Assembly (NCBI RefSeq): GCF_033958435.1
Contig: NC_134137.1
Coordinates: 177,953,501-178,017,500, forward strand
Origin: Carettochelys insculpta
Lineage: Eukaryota; Chordata; Testudines; Carettochelyidae
Direction: 5' to 3'
Length of the DNA: 64,000 nt
The position numbers and the translations under genes are program-made. The notes under the pieces are model-generated. The model did no database searches. It was given only the letters and a program-made list of their open reading frames with translations, and was not told the DNA's origin. Every line of letters starts with the position of its first letter. Within the stretch, counting starts at the first letter, position 1. Shown piece after piece: positions 21,991 to 35,980 of this stretch.

Positions 21991-24898
21991 AAATGATTAC
22001 TCCTTTAATGATTACCAGCTAGCCATGAATTAACTCTATTTATTTATAGTAGGAATTCTATTTATTTGATTCACCATCTAAAAGAAATTAAAAGTAAGGA
22101 AAGAGAGAACGAATTAAAGCAGAATTAGCTATCAATATGAATTTAAGATGGTTAGTTAAAACATAAGAAATGACTCAGCAAAGGCAACAAACATCCATGC
22201 AGAGAAAAGAAAACTTGCGTAATGAATTGATTATATTGATTTTACATCTGAAAAGAAAACTGCAGAATACTGTCTGCAAGTTGTTGAGGTGCCATCCAAG
22301 AACAGAGAGAAAACATTACAAGGTCTTTGCCATTTTTCAAAACAGTGAAATTATAGTGAAAAAGATGAGAGAATATTTCAGGAAAAATTATCCTAAACTT
22401 CTGCCATGTAGGTATTAAGCACTATATGTGACTCTAATTGTGCATTAAGTTTGTGGTAAGTATTATATCTGCCACAATGTGGCAATTAAAATACTCTACT
22501 CTTCTTTAACTTCCTCAGATGCCAAGTTGATTGATGTGAAAAGTAGTTGTATGCCCAGATCCAAGTCACAAGCCAGTGAAGCTCAGGACTACTGTTCATC
22601 TAATCATCATAACTACGGTATAATGAAATGCATACTGAGCAGGAGGATTTGATATAAGTCTAACGCATTTTGCACAACAAGGAATTATCAGAGATTCACT
22701 ACATTTATTAAAGCTACTGAATGAGGCTTTGGAGGGACCTGACAGATTATTGATTGATGACCCAATTGTCATAGTCTCAGTGAAAATTTGATTTAATTTA
22801 GTTAACAAAAAGGAATTATACAGAGACAAAATCAAAAGTAATTCATAGGAGCAAGGGTACTTTTCCATTACTGAGCCGACACGTCAAAATACAGCTACAT
22901 ATAGCTTGAGTACAGAACAGGAAGAAAAACTGAAATGTGGCAGGAGGAACATAACACTAAACTTCCTTCTTTCTATTCAAGCATTTAAAATGCACGATCC
23001 AAAGTGTTACCCCCCTACCTATGTTTGTAAAGGAGGCTGTGTCTTTACTTACTGCCTCACTGCAGTCAAATCTATACCTTATACAGAGATTAATTCTCAA
23101 GACCTGTTTTTTTTACAGTTAATATATAGCTCATATCTCCACTCTAACATTTAAATGATAGTCTCATTAAAAGTATTTAACGTATTCAGTGAGTTGTCTA
23201 ATTATACACCCTCATCTGTGTGAACTAGCAGACTTACTCCAAAAACACAGACCTCTTGGTTTTCAGTACTGTAAAGCCTATATATGTTTGTTCATTGGCA
23301 CTTAGTACCTTAAACATCTAAGCTCTCCGTTAAGCAATGGGAAGGGATACAGAAGTGCAGTAGCCAGTAGGTTACGCCAATTATTGTATACATATCATTC
23401 ATCTGCAGACAGAGGGGTCTTTAAACTTGAGTTAACTCTTACACTGGTATACAGCATACTACCTTTTAAAAGGTGCTTCAAATACACAATTTCAGCTCAA
23501 AAGACAGGCTAGCATTTTAGTTTACAGAATGAATTTCACCACAATTATGTCAATCTCAGAAAAAAATAAAAAATTATATGTTTGTACTGCATTACAGTAA
23601 ATTTGTGTTACATTCTGCATCTCATTTCATGCTCAGTTAAAGTCACCTTACTATGGGAAGAAATGTGAATGAAAAGATTAGGTGTGGGGCTGGTTTTGGA
23701 AAGCATTCTGCTGTTACCATTCCAGTGATGACCTAACTCCTGTATCATTTCACAGCTGCATCTTCAGTCTTATGGCTTTGCTAATCTACTGTCAGTATCT
23801 CTAATAGTTCATGAAACTGCAGTTTATTTCCTGAACATCACGGAACATAATCCCATTCTGCTGTTTTAGTTAGAGGACCAGTAGCCAGAAGTTAAAAAGG
23901 TTTGGAGTCATTAATTGCCACAATAGTACCAAGGAGTTCATTTGTCACATCAAGGGCATATTCCTATTTCAGTACAGGACATTTAGAAGTGATCTCAATG
24001 CCTTGAATTTATGATTTTGAGCTATGTCTTAAGTTTTCATTGATTCCTAAAAAAGCACACTGGAAATTGTATTACTTATTTTGTTCAGTCAATGAATACT
24101 GGGGAAACCTGAGCACAGTTCTTAGAAGGTAAAAAAGAGAAATGTATTTTAAAAGTTTTAGAATTTTAAATTTAATTTATTTTTTAATCTATCACAGTAT
24201 TTTATTCATATGAACTCTCAGGCAACTTTAATTATATTTAAAAAGCAGTTCTGCTTAGCTTTCAGTGGAAAATTCCTCAGGTTGATGGGAGACTCCACAC
24301 ATTTACTCCTTTCTAAATTATAGCATCCAGATATTATGCCTGGTAGAACTATCGGGCTCGTATAAGCAAGGCCCAACGCTCTAATCTATGGGAACAAATA
24401 GAACAAATCTCTATAAAAATTAGAAAGGAGAAGCATCTACTCCTCCAGAAATTCCCAGTAAAGGCTTTCAAATGGAAAGAAGTAAAAGAATTTTCCGGGG
24501 GTGCTGGTAAATTTGCAATGAAATTTAATAGTATCGTAGAATATGTGTAAAACAAGCCATGCTGAAAGGTACAGATATTCAAACTGGCCCAGGGTTAATC
24601 CTAGTATTTGTTGCTTTATTTATGGTTGACATTCAGATATCAAAGTATGAACGTGGAAAATGTTCCATTTATGAGAAATTATGCAACACAATTCAGTTGA
24701 GTTTTGTGCTTCGGGCCACACAATACTGTATTTTAAAACATTATGGAATATTGGACAAAAATTATTTTAAAAAGTGGATACAAATCAGAAATCGCAGCAC
24801 AGCTGTTTCCAGCTGTCACCTTCACATGTTCCCTTTCTAACACTTTAATTTCAAGTAAAAATTGTCCTGTACTGCAGCATCTTAGGGCTGCAAATGTG
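21991..24898. other. Intergenic, AT-rich sequence without recognised gene
   Basis: No coding exon or assignable repeat on either strand. It may be partly unique conserved sequence, but that cannot be judged without a comparison. Confidence 0.4.
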
Positions 24899-25165
24899 CT
24901 GTTGCAGTGAAAGCCCCGTATTCTGGCATTCAGATAACTGGCACATCTGGTTAACCGGCATGCCCAACTGGGGCTGCCAGCCACGGGCCAGAGTCCTGGC
25001 TGGGGCTGGCTGCCATGGGTGGCTGTCATGAGGCTGGCTGTTGCAGGACCAATGTCCTACTGCTGCGGTGCCATCTTCCGGGGATGGGATGGTACAGCAG
25101 GGCTGAATGCCAGCTCCAGATCTTATAACTGGCACACTTTATAATCTGGCATCCCTGGTTATGGG
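24899..25165. mobile_element. Possible pogo/Tigger-like fragment
   Basis: The phrases TTCTGGCATTCAGATAACTGG and TATAACTGGCACACTTTATAATC resemble the (C)CGGCA/TCTGGCA-type termini of the pogo-like elements at 29878, 34044 and 38236. Clean inverted repeats and a TA duplication were not found. Confidence 0.35.
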
Positions 25166-27369
25166 TGATTCGTTGGCAGGTGGTACTGTACTGGCATTTT
25201 ATTCATACCCTCACATCATTGGCCAGATTGGAAATTTGTCTCCTTTATTCCAAAATGTAGACCTCCATATTCAGAATAAGAAGCCATTGTCTCTTCCTGG
25301 GTCTGAGGATGGGACAAGTCATCACAGAGGCAGATGGAAGATGGAACAGGTATCTATCATGTTATAGAATTCCTCTATGCCTGTAGGCTATTGCATAGGA
25401 AAATAATAAAACCTTCTCAATGAAGTAGGTCACTATGATAATCATTTTTTACAATTTAGTTATGAGGTCATGGAATTGGGTTTGGGCTCAGTGAAATAGA
25501 AAGCTTCCATCAGAAGTACTTCTACAGTAAATGCATGTCAAAGACATTTGTGAAATCTGAGAGCCAGATTAAGACATGCTGGGGCCCTCACCTATGTCAA
25601 GTTTAAGATGCCACACAAAATTACCCCAAAATTGTAATGTAGTATTTATTTTTTATATTTAGAGACCCTTCATTATCTGAGGCCCTAAACTGTAGCTTAC
25701 TTAGCTCATATGTAATTCTGGCTCTGCATCTGACAAATCTACTGTATTCTTTCTTTCTGTGCATCTAACCATTTATAGATTGCACATCACACTAACCTAC
25801 AAATGTCTCCCGCCCATCTAACACTATAATTCAATGAATATAAGACACGTGCTCATTTCAGGTTCAGGGAACGGGAAGCTGTTAGCAAGAGGAGGTTTTC
25901 ATTTTTCTTTATCTCCTTTCCCTAGGGAGCGAGTTTGCCTCTCTCAGTGTCTTGTTGCTGTTCCTTGTGGTATCACATGTGTAATTAGATGGTAAACTCT
26001 TTTGGGGGCAGCGAATGTATTTTCCCCTTTTTTTTTTGGTCTGATGACTGGTAGTACTACCTCCTCTGTCACCTTAGTGGCCAATCACCAGCTTCCTATG
26101 CACATTAAAGTGTAAATATCATATAAATGGAGACTTTGTAAGCACAAATGTTGTAAGTGTACATTAGCACTTTAATCGCTATGATTTTTGGAGTTCTTTG
26201 CCAAAAATCTTGGATTAGTCAGTAGCACAGGTAGACAGATTCACAGGTTTGTGACTTGCCTTGGTACTCTGTGCAACACTTTGTATTACTCTTTCCTTCC
26301 CGGCAGCTGGAGCCTGCCGTAGGTCTTCAGCCTCCTGTCCCCTAATCTTTTAATGAAGCATAATGCGGGAGGAGAGGAGGAAGCATCGTTCTTTATTGTT
26401 AGACTGATAAAATGGACCGCACCACCAAACGCTGGCAACGGCTGGCTTCAAGTGTGCTGACTAGAATGATTAAGGTGGCTGATGGTTACTGGGGTGAGAC
26501 GCAGTTTAAAATATTTCCTCTGCAAAAGTTCCTGAATATTTTTTCTAAAATGACAAACTGGAAAATTCAATTGCCTCCAAAATTTTTTGTGCCAAATTTG
26601 GAGACTAAATGCAATAATTAACAAATGAGAGAGCGACAGAGATGATGTTGTTCTAGTCCTGCTTTAAGAGCAAACCTCTGGGCAACCTTAACTATGGAAT
26701 CACTACGGAAATTGCACATCTGTGTGAACTAGACATACGCTTTTTGACTATACATCTGTAGTGGATTAACACAGATTTTATGCAACCAAGCAGCTTAATG
26801 TAACAATTTTAACTTATTTTTGCTCACATTTGTACAACAAAACTATTTTTTTTCTGAAAACACCAACAACTCCCTCAGCCTGGGTCCAAAGACCACCAGC
26901 ACCACACACACATACCTGAATTCCTCTGAGAGCTTCCAAACACTCCTGTTCACCACGGGCCCAAGGCTTCACTAAACTGGTTCAGCCCATCTTTCCTATG
27001 GTTATAAGCACTTTGCGAGGGACAGAGAGACAAATCTTGAAAGGGTGAGCAATAAAAATCTGGCTTACTAGGTCTAATATGGAACAAAATAATGAATGTC
27101 TGTGATAAGAAATAAAGGGTGATTAGCTGATTAATCTAATTATTTAACATATTTCAGAACAAGTGGGGGATATTCCCTGCCCAAGAACAGTTTCTAATAT
27201 ACAAGCTTGAGTGTGTATGGTAATGTATTAAATACCTAATTGTGGCTGTATTTGCATACAAACTCTGCACTACCAGTATTTAACATATAACTCTGTGAAA
27301 TATTATGAGCTATCTGGAATATGTAAGGTATAGTATTCTATGCTATCTACCAAGGTAGAAGGTACTTAC
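25166..27369. other. Intergenic sequence without recognised gene
   Basis: A phrase at about 25990-26015 (GGTAAACTCTTTTGGGGGCAG) looks like an ancient amniote repeat tail. Otherwise nothing assignable. Confidence 0.4.
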
Positions 27370-27570
27370 ATGGCTACCACCACTGCAGTATCTGAGTGTC
27401 TTGCAAATATTAATATACTTAGCCTTGCAGCACTCCTGTGAGACAGGGGAGTACTGCTATCCCTATTTTTTACAGATGGGAAATGAATGAGGCACAGAGT
27501 GTAAGTAACTGTGTGTAACATGAGGCTGCTGGATCAATTGTCAGCTCTGGGATGGTACATTGGACCATTA
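27370..27570 (+). repeat. MIR-type SINE remnant
   Basis: The order CTCCTGTGAGACAGGGGAG, then CCCTATTTTTTACAGATGGG, then GAGGCACAGAGTGTAAGTAA is the conserved core of MIR/CORE-SINEs. Confidence 0.7.
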
Positions 27571-29877
27571 GATCAAAAAGCCTGAGCCTGTAGTGACTGA
27601 GCTATAAACAGGCCTCAAAGACTACTTAAACCTCTGTGTATGAACCAGACACTAGCAGGTAACAGAATACCAATTGTGTAGATGTGGACTGCACCATGAT
27701 TACCCAGCATACCTGTGGGCCATAGGACTCTCTATATTTATAAAAAAGTGTCCTAGCTCACTGCCAAGCCCATAATAGCATGCTTCATCTCCTGCTAAGA
27801 AGGGAGATATTTCAAAAAAGGACAAACTAAATCAACTGATTTGCCTTTCTTAGGGTTGAAGATTTTTAGTACCTTGTACATTCATATGGAAGGAACACTA
27901 ATATTTCCCTGTAGATTAATCACAGAATCCCAAAGGCTGTTGCCAGTAGTGCTTTTTCCTATTTGAATGTAGCGGTTTCAGTCTGAATTGGATATTAACT
28001 ACCTGCTGTGTTTGGCAGATCTCTTTTTGCTAAAATAAATAACTGTATGAGAAGTCATAAACTGTATATGGGCTTTTTCATTTAAAAAACTCAAAGCAAC
28101 GTCAGGAGTGTAGCAGCCTTACTTATTGCAGAAAATCTGGCTTCTACAGCTGCTCATGTTGTACTGAACACTTCAGCCAACTGTAACTGCAGTCCAACAT
28201 TTCCTTCTTAAAGTATCCCTTACCAGGGAGCAAAGCCAAGTGAATTCTGGATCAGATTACTGTGTTAAAAATTATGAATGTGCTCTTATTAGAAGAGGTT
28301 GCATGTTTTACATTAAATATTCATTCAAATAATAATCTGGCAGAAAGTTTGTCAAGATGATAGTTACTTTGGCACAAAGAACACATTCCTCTTCAGCCTC
28401 TACCAAAAACTGCCTATATTTATCACCTATATTATTTGTGGACATTAACGAGGATCTTACTTGAAATCAACTGTGCTCTCACTGGTGCCAGGCTCTGTTC
28501 CGTGTTATAGCTGAATTATTTCAGAAATTACTTAGTTCCCACTAGGGACAGCGCTTTGACAGGTTACACTCTCATTTATAAAAAAGATAATAGTTGTTTT
28601 TCCTTGTCTGGCATGCTGAAATCCAGCTCATTCTGAACTGGAAGTGCACCGGACCTCTCAGCTACGTCTGATTACAAGGTAGCATTGTTTATTTTGGACA
28701 CAACTTCACTTTCACCTCACACAAACCTAGTGTTCTCTCATTGATTCTTACTATTGGCATTATTTTCACTTGAGCCCCTGCGTCCATTACCTGTCTGTTA
28801 AGTGCTCTCTGCATTACTGCCTCTCAACTCCACCTTCTTTCATCATGCTTCCCCACCGGGATAGTTTCCCACTTCCTGTACAAAAAGGGCCTTCTCTTGC
28901 TTCTTTTAGCTCCTTCACCAAAGCTTGTTTCTGTCATGAAGTTTCCCTATATAATTTTCATCACTGATGCTGCATCTGCAACCTCTTACATTTGAATGAT
29001 TATCTGTTTTGTCTAAAATTGGTTTTGCTCCTGCAAGGAGTTCCAGGCAGGCATAGGGAATCTCCCAATGCAGAGTAGGTTGCAGGACTACTGCCTTAGA
29101 CTTCGGGGCAGGGAACATCCACAAAGTATCATATGAAGGTCTGGAGTTTGATAACAACCCATAAAAATGCTGAATCATGAAACTCTTTTAAATCTTTAAA
29201 AACAATTCCTCTCTTTTATGCCTCTTTTACTAGTTTTATTGACCCTGCCCCCTTCTCTGTCTTCAGCGCACATTTAGACAGCTTCTAGCGTGACACATCT
29301 GAGAACCATAGCCCAATGTACAGCTGTATGGTACCACAGATTGAGGCATATTGCTTGACTTCTCTTCTCAAAATTATGCACGTAAAGCTAGATCAAATGC
29401 AAAATGTGCACCAAATACTGTATCTGGAATATAAAAAATATAGACAGCTATGAAATACAAATTTCCTAGAAACAATAGAGAAGCTTAAGTATTAACATAA
29501 AATTAACATGCAGCTTTGGGAAAACAATACACACTGAATAAGCAAATTTTGTATTCAGACCAATAAAAGTTAAAAATTAGCAATATTGCCATCATGTGGT
29601 TACTAGTAGTAGTTGCTCAAGCATGAGCCTGAATTCATTAAGTAGCAGGAAGCTAATTATTTCCTTTGAATACCATGTTAATTAAAAAAAAGCAAACGGC
29701 CCCACACAAAATAACAAAATATTTGTTAGTCTATAAGGTGCCTGCTTGTGTGGATTTATAACTCATATGTAAAAATTCATTGCATATTGGACCTTGATGG
29801 ATCAGACATGATTTAAAATTTACAAATCTAAAAATAATATTTTTTGCTCTTTTTCAGTTCTAGTAGGAAAAATAGTA
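27571..29877. other. Intergenic sequence without recognised gene
   Basis: No protein-like ORF. A SINE-like scrap (ATTTGTTAGTCTATAAGGTG near 29721) may be present just to its right part. Rest unassigned. Confidence 0.4.
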
Positions 29878-30194
29878 CAGGTTGAACCTCTCTAATCCAG
29901 CACCCGCAGGACCTGACCGGTGCTGGATGAGAGAATTTGCCAGACCACAGGAAGTCAACTGTCTAGCAGTATCACCAACACTTCCATTGCTTACTGGGGT
30001 CTTAGAAGAAATTTAGGGCTAAATTGTGGTTAAATAATAGCACAGAACACAGAGTCAGGATTGGTGGCTGTAAACAAACTTTATGGGACCATGGGAAACT
30101 TGGCCACACAAGAAGTAGTCATTCAGCTAACTAAAATCATGCTGAACTATGGATGTTGCCAGATCAGAGTGTTCTGTATTAGAGAGGTTCAACA
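29878..30194. mobile_element. pogo/Tigger-like MITE (about 0.32 kb)
   Basis: Left end CAGGTTGAACCTCTCTAATCC follows TA at 29876-29877. The right end TATTAGAGAGGTTCAACATA is its inverted counterpart. Internal GCACCCGCAGGACCTGACCG and GGATGAGAGAATTTGCCAG are typical of the family. Noncoding. Confidence 0.65.
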
Positions 30195-30490
30195 TACAGT
30201 TTCAGGTGCTCTTTTGTGGTCCTACAATTCAAAATGGTTTCTAGTGAAGTTTTGAAGTCCCTCCATTACTTCAGCATGTGAACTAATGGCTTTGAGTTAA
30301 TATGAAAGAAAAGAACAAAAACAACTGAATTACTTTAATTTATGAGTGTTTGGCATGTGCTATTTTCAACAAAAGTTTGTTATGGTTTTTATCTTCGCGA
30401 TTTTGAGCACAATCTCAACAAACACATTTTCAAGGGGGACATAGATAATGCCACAGTCACTTCTTCTCGTAGGTCATCAACCATTTCTAG

Positions 30491-30612
30491 CTCTCAGAGG
30501 GGTAGCCATGTTAGTCTGTATCCATTAAAACAACAAGAAGTCCTGTGGCACCTTACAGACTAACCAATATTTTGAAGCATAAGTTTTCGTGGGCAAAGAC
30601 CCGCTGTTATCA
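30491..30612 (+). repeat. Turtle-type SINE, near full length
   Basis: CTCAGAGGGGTAGCCATGTT, then AAGTCCTGTGGCACCTTACA, then GCATAAGTTTTCGTGGGCAA and AGACCCGCT. This is the best-preserved sense copy in the window. Pol III boxes were not confirmed. Confidence 0.8.
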
Positions 30613-31224
30613 GGGAGGGTGTGGGGTAGTTAAAAAATTCAGAATTCAAATTCAAAAATGTAAACAAGTCAACAAATCTCATTCTAACAACATCACAAAC
30701 AGCAGGTCAAATCCCATGCTATTCACTGCCATTAACCCTAAATGGGAGGTTAGTGGAACTGTGCTTAGATGAAAAGAAGTTTGCAAATCAACATCTGAAT
30801 AAAAAACAGAATTTACTTTGAAAATATTTACAAACCCTGCAAGATCACAAGGTCATTTTGAAAGCCATTTTCTGGGAGCATTGTAATCAACTAACAGAAA
30901 TAATACCACATGACAAAAAGAGTATACTGTGTGAAACTTTGTGGCCTGTGTTACACAGACCAAATCTACACCACTACTCAACTTATGTTGGTTGGAAGCG
31001 TGAATAAGCTGCCCCCTGTGAGCAATGTAAATTATACCGATCAAATGGCCAGTGTGGGACTGTACTACATGAAGCAAAGGCAGTTTCTCCGCTCTTGATG
31101 TTCACACCTCCACATTAGCTACTGATAATCGGCCACATCCTCCGTGACCGAAAAGACCTTGTCAGCTCTGGCCCTCCCCTTGACTGAGACTCCCTCTTTA
31201 AATTCTCCTCTGAAACCCAGCCAC

Positions 31225-31350
31225 TCATGCATCTGACAAAGTGGGTCTTTGGCCACAAAAGCTTATTCTTCAAAATATCTGTAAGTCTACAAAGTACCAC
31301 AGGACTTGTTGGTTTTGAAGATACAGACTAACTCGGCTACCTCTCTGATA
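31225..31350 (-). repeat. Turtle-type SINE, antisense
   Basis: On + it reads CAAAGTGGGTCTTTGGCCAC, then TTCAAAATATCTGTAAGTC, then CAGACTAACTCGGCTACCTC, the complement of the SINE at 30491-30612. The two copies lie 0.6 kb apart in inverted orientation. Confidence 0.75.
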
Positions 31351-32899
31351 CTACGTGAAGCGTTTCTCCAGTCGACATAGCTACCAGCTCTCATGGAAGT
31401 GGAGTTGTTAGACAGACAGGAGAGCTCTCTCCCATTAAAGAGTCTTCACCAGACATGCGACAGTGGTCCATCAGCTGCACTGATGTAGCACTACTAGCCC
31501 TTGGACTCCTACCTATACCAAATATTTCCAATTGGTACCACTCCACTGGTGCTAGCAACAGTGAGAGCAATAGTATGGGCAAGGTTCTGGAGGCCCTCGC
31601 CGCGTGGGGGCACAGTACAGCATTACACAACATGAGGTTAAAAAATGCAATTTTAAACCTGCTTACTTTAACCACTGCCAAAGGGTGCGTGGACATTTCA
31701 CTTCTATTTACACAAGCTTTACGTCAGTTTACCTTAAGGCAATTGTATACAGCGCTATACTTAGCTGAAAGAAGCCACTCAAACCAAAATCAGTGTCCAC
31801 ACATCCCTTTTCACTTGTTTCAGTGAAACACTGCAAGTTTGTGCACAGACGAGACCTAATACAGTGACATCTAACCCAAAGGAGGTAAGGCGTCAATACA
31901 GGAAGGCATAAAAAGCGGTAGTAAGATCATTTAAATATTACGCTATGTAGATGGTAACTTATGGCAATAAAAGTTCTGTGCTGCAAAAGGTGATTATTTT
32001 CTACTTATGTGAACAAGTGTCTCAGGCAGGCAGCTATAGATCCAGTAATTTTGCCAGCAAAATTAGAGCAGAAATAGATGGCAAGTACTTACCTTCCCAT
32101 AAACTTTCCTTCTCCCTTTTATGCCATCAGTTCTGTGTGTGTGTTCCAGAACAACTAAATTATTCCTCTTCAGCATCTCAGCCCAGAGGATCTTCTCTTT
32201 TTTTCAAACCTCTTTTGTGCTCTAGCAGCTTTGCAACGTAGTACCAGCAGGTGGAGGTGTTCAGAGCTGATTGTCTAACTCCCTGGCTGACTGCTCTAAC
32301 AGAGAAAGTGAACTATAAATACTGATTAATAAATATTAAGAAAAATTAGCTACAGTAAGCAGGATGGTTTATATATGTATTCATTTATACAAACATTTAT
32401 TACAGACATGGATATGAATACTTAGGGCAAGGACTCCAATATGAGGTAATCCCATATTTTTCTCCATCTCTCTCTGCAGAAAAGAAAAAAGGGATTGCAA
32501 AGGAAGAAAGGAAGGATTCACATATTTTTCCCTCCTCCTAGAATTTAATAAATTAGGTGAAATCCTGCATGTACTCTCATTTAGCATCTGGTGCCCATTT
32601 CAGAAAAGGATAAATCACAGAAGGGTAAATAAATTTTACTTTTCTCCCTCAGGGACTCTGGGTTTTTTGTGATCCCCGGACAAGTGGGGTATAGGCAGCA
32701 GTAAAAATAAACTCTCCACAAATGAGAGGAAAACTTAAAAGAAGAGAAAAGTGAACAAAGAGAAGTAACTTTTAGATGAGGATGTTTGTCTGTGTTGTTC
32801 TTTCTTCTCTTTTCCTCACCATAGAAAGGGTTTAATGCAGCCAAGCCCATTTTTAGGAATACTTTGCATAAACAGAATTTGAAATCCCAGCTGTGGAGG
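31351..32899. other. Intergenic sequence without recognised gene
   Basis: No gene or assignable repeat. A purine-rich stretch occurs near 32460-32530. Confidence 0.4.
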
Positions 32900-33645
32900 G
32901 GCTTGCTAATTGTCTAATGGCAGAAAATCAAGCACACTTCCCTGCCCCTTTCCCAAGGCTCTGCCCCAACCCATCTTTGTGGGCCCCACCCCTATTTGCT
33001 CTGCCTCCCCCTCTTGCTCACTGCCCCCACCCTCACTCAGTTAATTTTCACTGGGCTAGGGCAGGAGGGGATGAGGGTTCTGTCTGGGGGTCTGAGCTGG
33101 GGCAGGGGATTCTGGTGCAGGGGAGGGTGAAGCCTCTGACTGTGGTGTGAGCTTTGGGCTGGGTTGCAGGAAAAGGCTTTGGGCTGGGCCTACGGGGTTC
33201 AGAGTATGGGAGGGGACTCTGGGCTGAGGCAAGGGTTGAGGCACAGGGAGGGGTACAGGCTTTGGTTGGGGTATGGGCAAGCGCTCAGGGCTGAGGCAGG
33301 GGATTGGGGTGGGAGGGGGGTGAAGGATGCAGGCTGTGGACAACGGCTACTTCAGGCAGCTCCCCAGAAGCAGTGACATGTCCATCAGCTCCTAGGCGAA
33401 CACAGCTTGGCATAGCAGTTATGTGCAGAAAATTACCACTTTCTGAAGGTGAACTGCCCTGCATGCACTTGAGGATAAAATTCAAGGGCTTCAGGTGGGG
33501 GCCTATAAACTGAGCCTCACCTCCCTGAGCAGAGGGGCTCAAGCTTTGGCTATGGCATATCTAAAATCTGCCCTGGCAGCCCCATTAAAAGGAGAGTCTG
33601 ACCCACTCTGGGGTTCTGACCCACCATTTGAGAACCACTGGGGGA
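32900..33645. repeat. GC-rich degenerate interspersed repeat, hAT-like by resemblance
   Basis: A C-rich half (about 32940-33035) is followed by G-rich near-repeats built on GGGCTGAGGCAGGGGATTGG-like phrases (33080-33320). It ends with GACCCACCATTTGAGAACCACTG at about 33618-33640, a phrase typical of the end of a common reptile repeat. Internal units vary too much to be a simple tandem array. The superfamily is a guess. Confidence 0.45.
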
Positions 33646-34043
33646 AGATCCATTCTGCTTCTCAGAGCCTGTACCTCCTGCTGCTGGGCAAATGCACTCA
33701 TCCATGCCTGCCTAGCTGAATTCTCTGGTCTGTACTCAGAGCCAGAGGGGCACACAGCAGGAGCAGAGACAGCTCTTAGGAGAATCTTTCTACCTGCTAG
33801 TGCAGCTGCCACCTCTGATCAGCGAACGATGAAGGGAGAAGAGTGCTTACTGCGACACCAACAAAGCTCAAATTTCCAAGATTACCTCCCTTCCCTCCCC
33901 ATGGGTGATGGGGGGCGAAAGTTAGCAGGGAGAAGCAGCGCTGTTCTCCCTTTCCTACATGGGAAAATAATGCAATACACTCCATGGATGTGTGAGAGTT
34001 AGACAGGGCCGTGATTAGTAACGTGTGACAGTAAGGAATAATA

Positions 34044-34783
34044 CAGTAAACTCTTTCATATCTGGCACCCCCCAGGACTGGGAGGTTGCCAGATATTCAA
34101 ATGTGCCAGATGGTGGAGAGATGTCCCCTACAGGCCCTGATGCAGCTCTGTACCTGCTGCAGGGGGCTTTCATTCCACTCCTGCTGCAGAATGGTGGTCT
34201 CCCTCAGCTCCTTCTTCTATGCCTTGTTGCAGGCCAGCAGCTCCTTTGGCTTGTGGCTCAGCCGGTGTGGCAGCTCCTCCCGCCACCAGCTGCCCTTCTC
34301 CTTCCCCAGCACCTCCTTCCCCTGGGCAGCTCATGGCAGGGTTTAGCCACGCTCCTCCTATCGCTCCTGCCCTGAATGGTGGGGCTTCCTCTTCTCTGAG
34401 GTCAGCATGCTGCTCTCCAGCCGCCACCGGCTTCAGCACAGCCACGTGCTCGGAGGCACTCAGGGGGCCTCCATGGTCCTGCACCAGCTGGAGCAGCCCA
34501 TCCCTCCCAGATAATGCCGCACCTCCCCCTCAGCGGGGCTGCCATGTTCCAGGCCTCTGGCTCAGGGGCGCCTCATTGCCAGGGGTTGCCGGGCACACAT
34601 GCCACTCCTCAGGCAGCAGCTGGATTCTGCTCCCCCTGTGACCAATGGGAGGGAGCGGACTGGGATGGGAAGGCGGCTGTGAGCAGCACAGCCCTGGAGG
34701 AGGTGGCCTAGGCGTGGGGATGGCGCCTGGTGCCAGTCTGAGAATTCCGGTCGACTGAATACCGGTTAAGAGAGAGTTTACTG
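34044..34783. mobile_element. pogo/Tigger-like element (740 bp) with TA duplication
   Basis: Starts CAGTAAACTCTTTCATATC and ends TTAAGAGAGAGTTTACTG. TA flanks at 34042-34043 and 34784-34785, the duplication made by pogo/Tc1 elements. The interior is GC-rich, with no transposase-like frame. Confidence 0.7.
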
Positions 34784-35735
34784 TACATTTATGACAGACT
34801 AACTGGTCTACAAGAATTCAGATGGAGAAAAATGAGGAGCAGCCATGGTTTACCCGTAATCCTCCATATTAGAAGGCAGTAGTTTTTCAGCATTTTCAAG
34901 ATGCCTCTTTATTCAGTTTCTTAAGGTTACAATTGAAATAAAATTCCACGGCTACACAGGAATTTAGTAAATAGTCTTTTCTTACTTGAAGCTGTATTTT
35001 CAGTAGTGCTCAGCACTCTGATCTGGGCCCAATTAAGTTCTAGGCACTTGCAAAAATCTGTCCCTTCTACATTACATGCCGGAATGCCATATTTCCAACT
35101 TGATAACTAAGTACAGTATTAATATATTTATGTAAGTTATGACAATCCATTCTATCACAGGTTTGCTATTGGCATATAACAACATTCCAGGGCATCTGAA
35201 TAGTGACAGAAAAGTTCTTTATAAATGGAATGTAATAAATGAGAGGAAAAGTGAATGGTGTGAAAAGCAGGAGTGGCTTAATACAGTAGAGTGTATTCTG
35301 TAAGGTGTAACTTAAAACATACCACCAAACTGCCTCTTATTAAATAAGACTGTCCAACAAGCTGGGAACTCATAATGCCAATAAATCACATACTGCTATA
35401 GCATATATTTGCCATAAACCATTTTTTAAAATGTGTGTCAGTTTAAATATATATTTGTTTAAGCACATGTACTTCTGGTGTTCAGTGAAAAATTCTAACA
35501 AGAAGCCAAAGTCACTGACAAATCAGGAGTCCTTTATATATACAGTCAGCAACACTCTGGAACTGTGAGGTTATTATTGTTAGCAGAACTGGCCAAAACA
35601 TAAGAAATTTTTAATTTTGCAAAACAAAAAGTTACTGTTTTTTTAAAGAAAGGGTCCCATGCATTTCTGTGGGCCATAGGCACTGCACACAGCAGGGACT
35701 CCGTGAAGCTCTCCATCTCTGCCCTGCCTTTCCAA

Positions 35736-35980
35736 GGGTGTGTCTACACAGCAAAAGTTATTTTGAAATGACAGCCATTATTTTGAAATAACTGCGAGTG
35801 TCTACACAATGCAGTTGCTATTCTGAAATTATTTCAAAATAGTGGTTAGCTCATTCCACAAGGAATAGCGCCTATTGCAAAATAGAGGCTATGTAGACAG
35901 GTAATGGAAGCGATTTCGAAATAAGCCATAAGACAATGGCTCTATTTTGAAATATGAAACCTATTATGTGTAGATGCTCA
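35736..35980. mobile_element. Harbinger-type MITE with TTTTGAAAT motifs (245 bp)
   Basis: It begins GGGTGTGTCTACACAGC and ends ATGTGTAGATGCTCA, and is flanked by CAA at 35733-35735 and 35981-35983. Dense in TATTTTGAAAT and ATTTCAAAATAG. Its left half matches the reverse complement of the right arm of the element ending at 20443. Confidence 0.75.

Noticed and set aside
30491..30612. Possible tRNA gene because of tRNA-like phrases
   Set aside because: It is one of several dispersed copies with a common tail; no cloverleaf or intact internal promoter boxes could be traced. Called a SINE instead.
32900..33645. CpG island promoter
   Set aside because: The block is G- or C-skewed but has few CpG dinucleotides, and no gene starts nearby.
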